DNA from: Proteobacteria bacterium UBA3588
Lineage (GTDB): Bacteria > Pseudomonadota > Gammaproteobacteria > Thiohalomonadales > Thiohalomonadaceae
Reading direction: 5' to 3'
NCBI GenBank assembly: GCA_002376325.1
Contig: DFMR01000114.1
Coordinates: 1 to 5,286, forward strand
Length of the DNA: 5,286 nucleotides
Part shown: piece by piece, positions 5,062-5,286 of the stretch
Layout of the letters: each line of letters starts with the position of its first letter
Numbering within the stretch: position 1 is the stretch's first letter
Notes under the pieces: model-generated
What the model was told of the DNA's origin: nothing
Seen by the model: only the letters and a program-made list of their open reading frames with translations
Databases searched by the model: none
Position numbers and translations under genes: made by a program

Positions 5062-5286
5062 TTATACCTTGAACTGATCCACCAGCGCCTTGAGTTGTCC
5101 GGCGACGGCGATCAGCTCTGCGCTGGAGACGGCGGTGTGGCGTGTATCCTCGGCACTGCGTTCGGTGGCCTGGCTGATGGTCGCAACGTTGCGGTTGAGC
5201 TCCTCGGCGACGGCACTTTGTTCCTCCGCTGCGCTCGCTATCAACGTGTTCATGTCGTTGACGCGGGTGACCAGATCGGTAATCGA
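5062..5286 (-). CDS. Methyl-accepting chemotaxis protein, C-terminal fragment (5' part outside window)
   Basis: The final 74 residues of a chemoreceptor are visible, ending with TAA at 5062-5064; the gene continues past the right edge. The segment IASAAEEQSAVAEELNRNVATIS is the conserved adaptation helix of the signalling domain, with methylation-type Glu/Gln pairs. It is followed by heptad-like SAEDTRHTAVSSAELIAVAGQLKALVDQFKV, the closing half of the cytoplasmic coiled coil. There is no C-terminal CheR-docking pentapeptide (NWETF type). The ligand-binding region is out of view, so the signal cannot be guessed. It converges on the sigma operon and is probably unrelated to it. Confidence 0.9.
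   Translation of the reverse strand, partial: SITDLVTRVNDMNTLIASAAEEQSAVAEELNRNVATISQATERSAEDTRHTAVSSAELIAVAGQLKALVDQFKV

Overview
The window looks like chromosomal DNA of a fairly GC-rich, aerobic or facultative proteobacterium. A gammaproteobacterium is my best guess, from the style of the CtaG and SCO proteins, the short zinc anti-sigma partner and the dispersed CCCTCTCCC/GGGAGAGGG repeat. I cannot place it to genus. There are eight protein-coding genes, two of them cut by the window edges. I see no tRNA, rRNA or CRISPR array.

Left part, all on the minus strand. A caa3-type CtaG cytochrome oxidase assembly membrane protein (478-1350) overlaps the start of a SCO1/SenC copper-chaperone lipoprotein (1-496, cut at the left edge). 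Upstream of them is an exported protein of unknown function (1632-2408). Its 3' end is interrupted by a 143-bp MITE-like element (1635-1777) with near-perfect terminal inverted repeats. Removing the element and one target duplication restores a different C-terminus that ends at 1598-1600, just before a strong hairpin.

Middle part, plus strand. A peroxiredoxin-like thioredoxin-fold protein with a CPFC motif (2714-3280) is followed by a methionine-rich four-helix membrane protein (3464-3937). Next come an ECF sigma factor (4156-4758) and, overlapping its stop codon, a 59-residue zinc-finger anti-sigma candidate (4755-4934).

Right edge, minus strand. The last 74 residues of a methyl-accepting chemotaxis protein (5062-5286, cut at the right edge) converge on the sigma operon.

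The main observation is that the exported protein, the peroxiredoxin-like protein and the membrane protein are each preceded by the same bipartite element, [T/C]GTAAGG-N15/16-CGAC, at about 50-85 bases from the start codon and in the correct orientation. This looks like an ECF-type promoter. With the sigma/anti-sigma pair next door, it suggests a compact local regulon: a redox- or metal-responsive sigma switch driving one periplasmic, one cytoplasmic thiol-redox and one membrane protein. I see no copy of the motif in front of the sigma gene itself.
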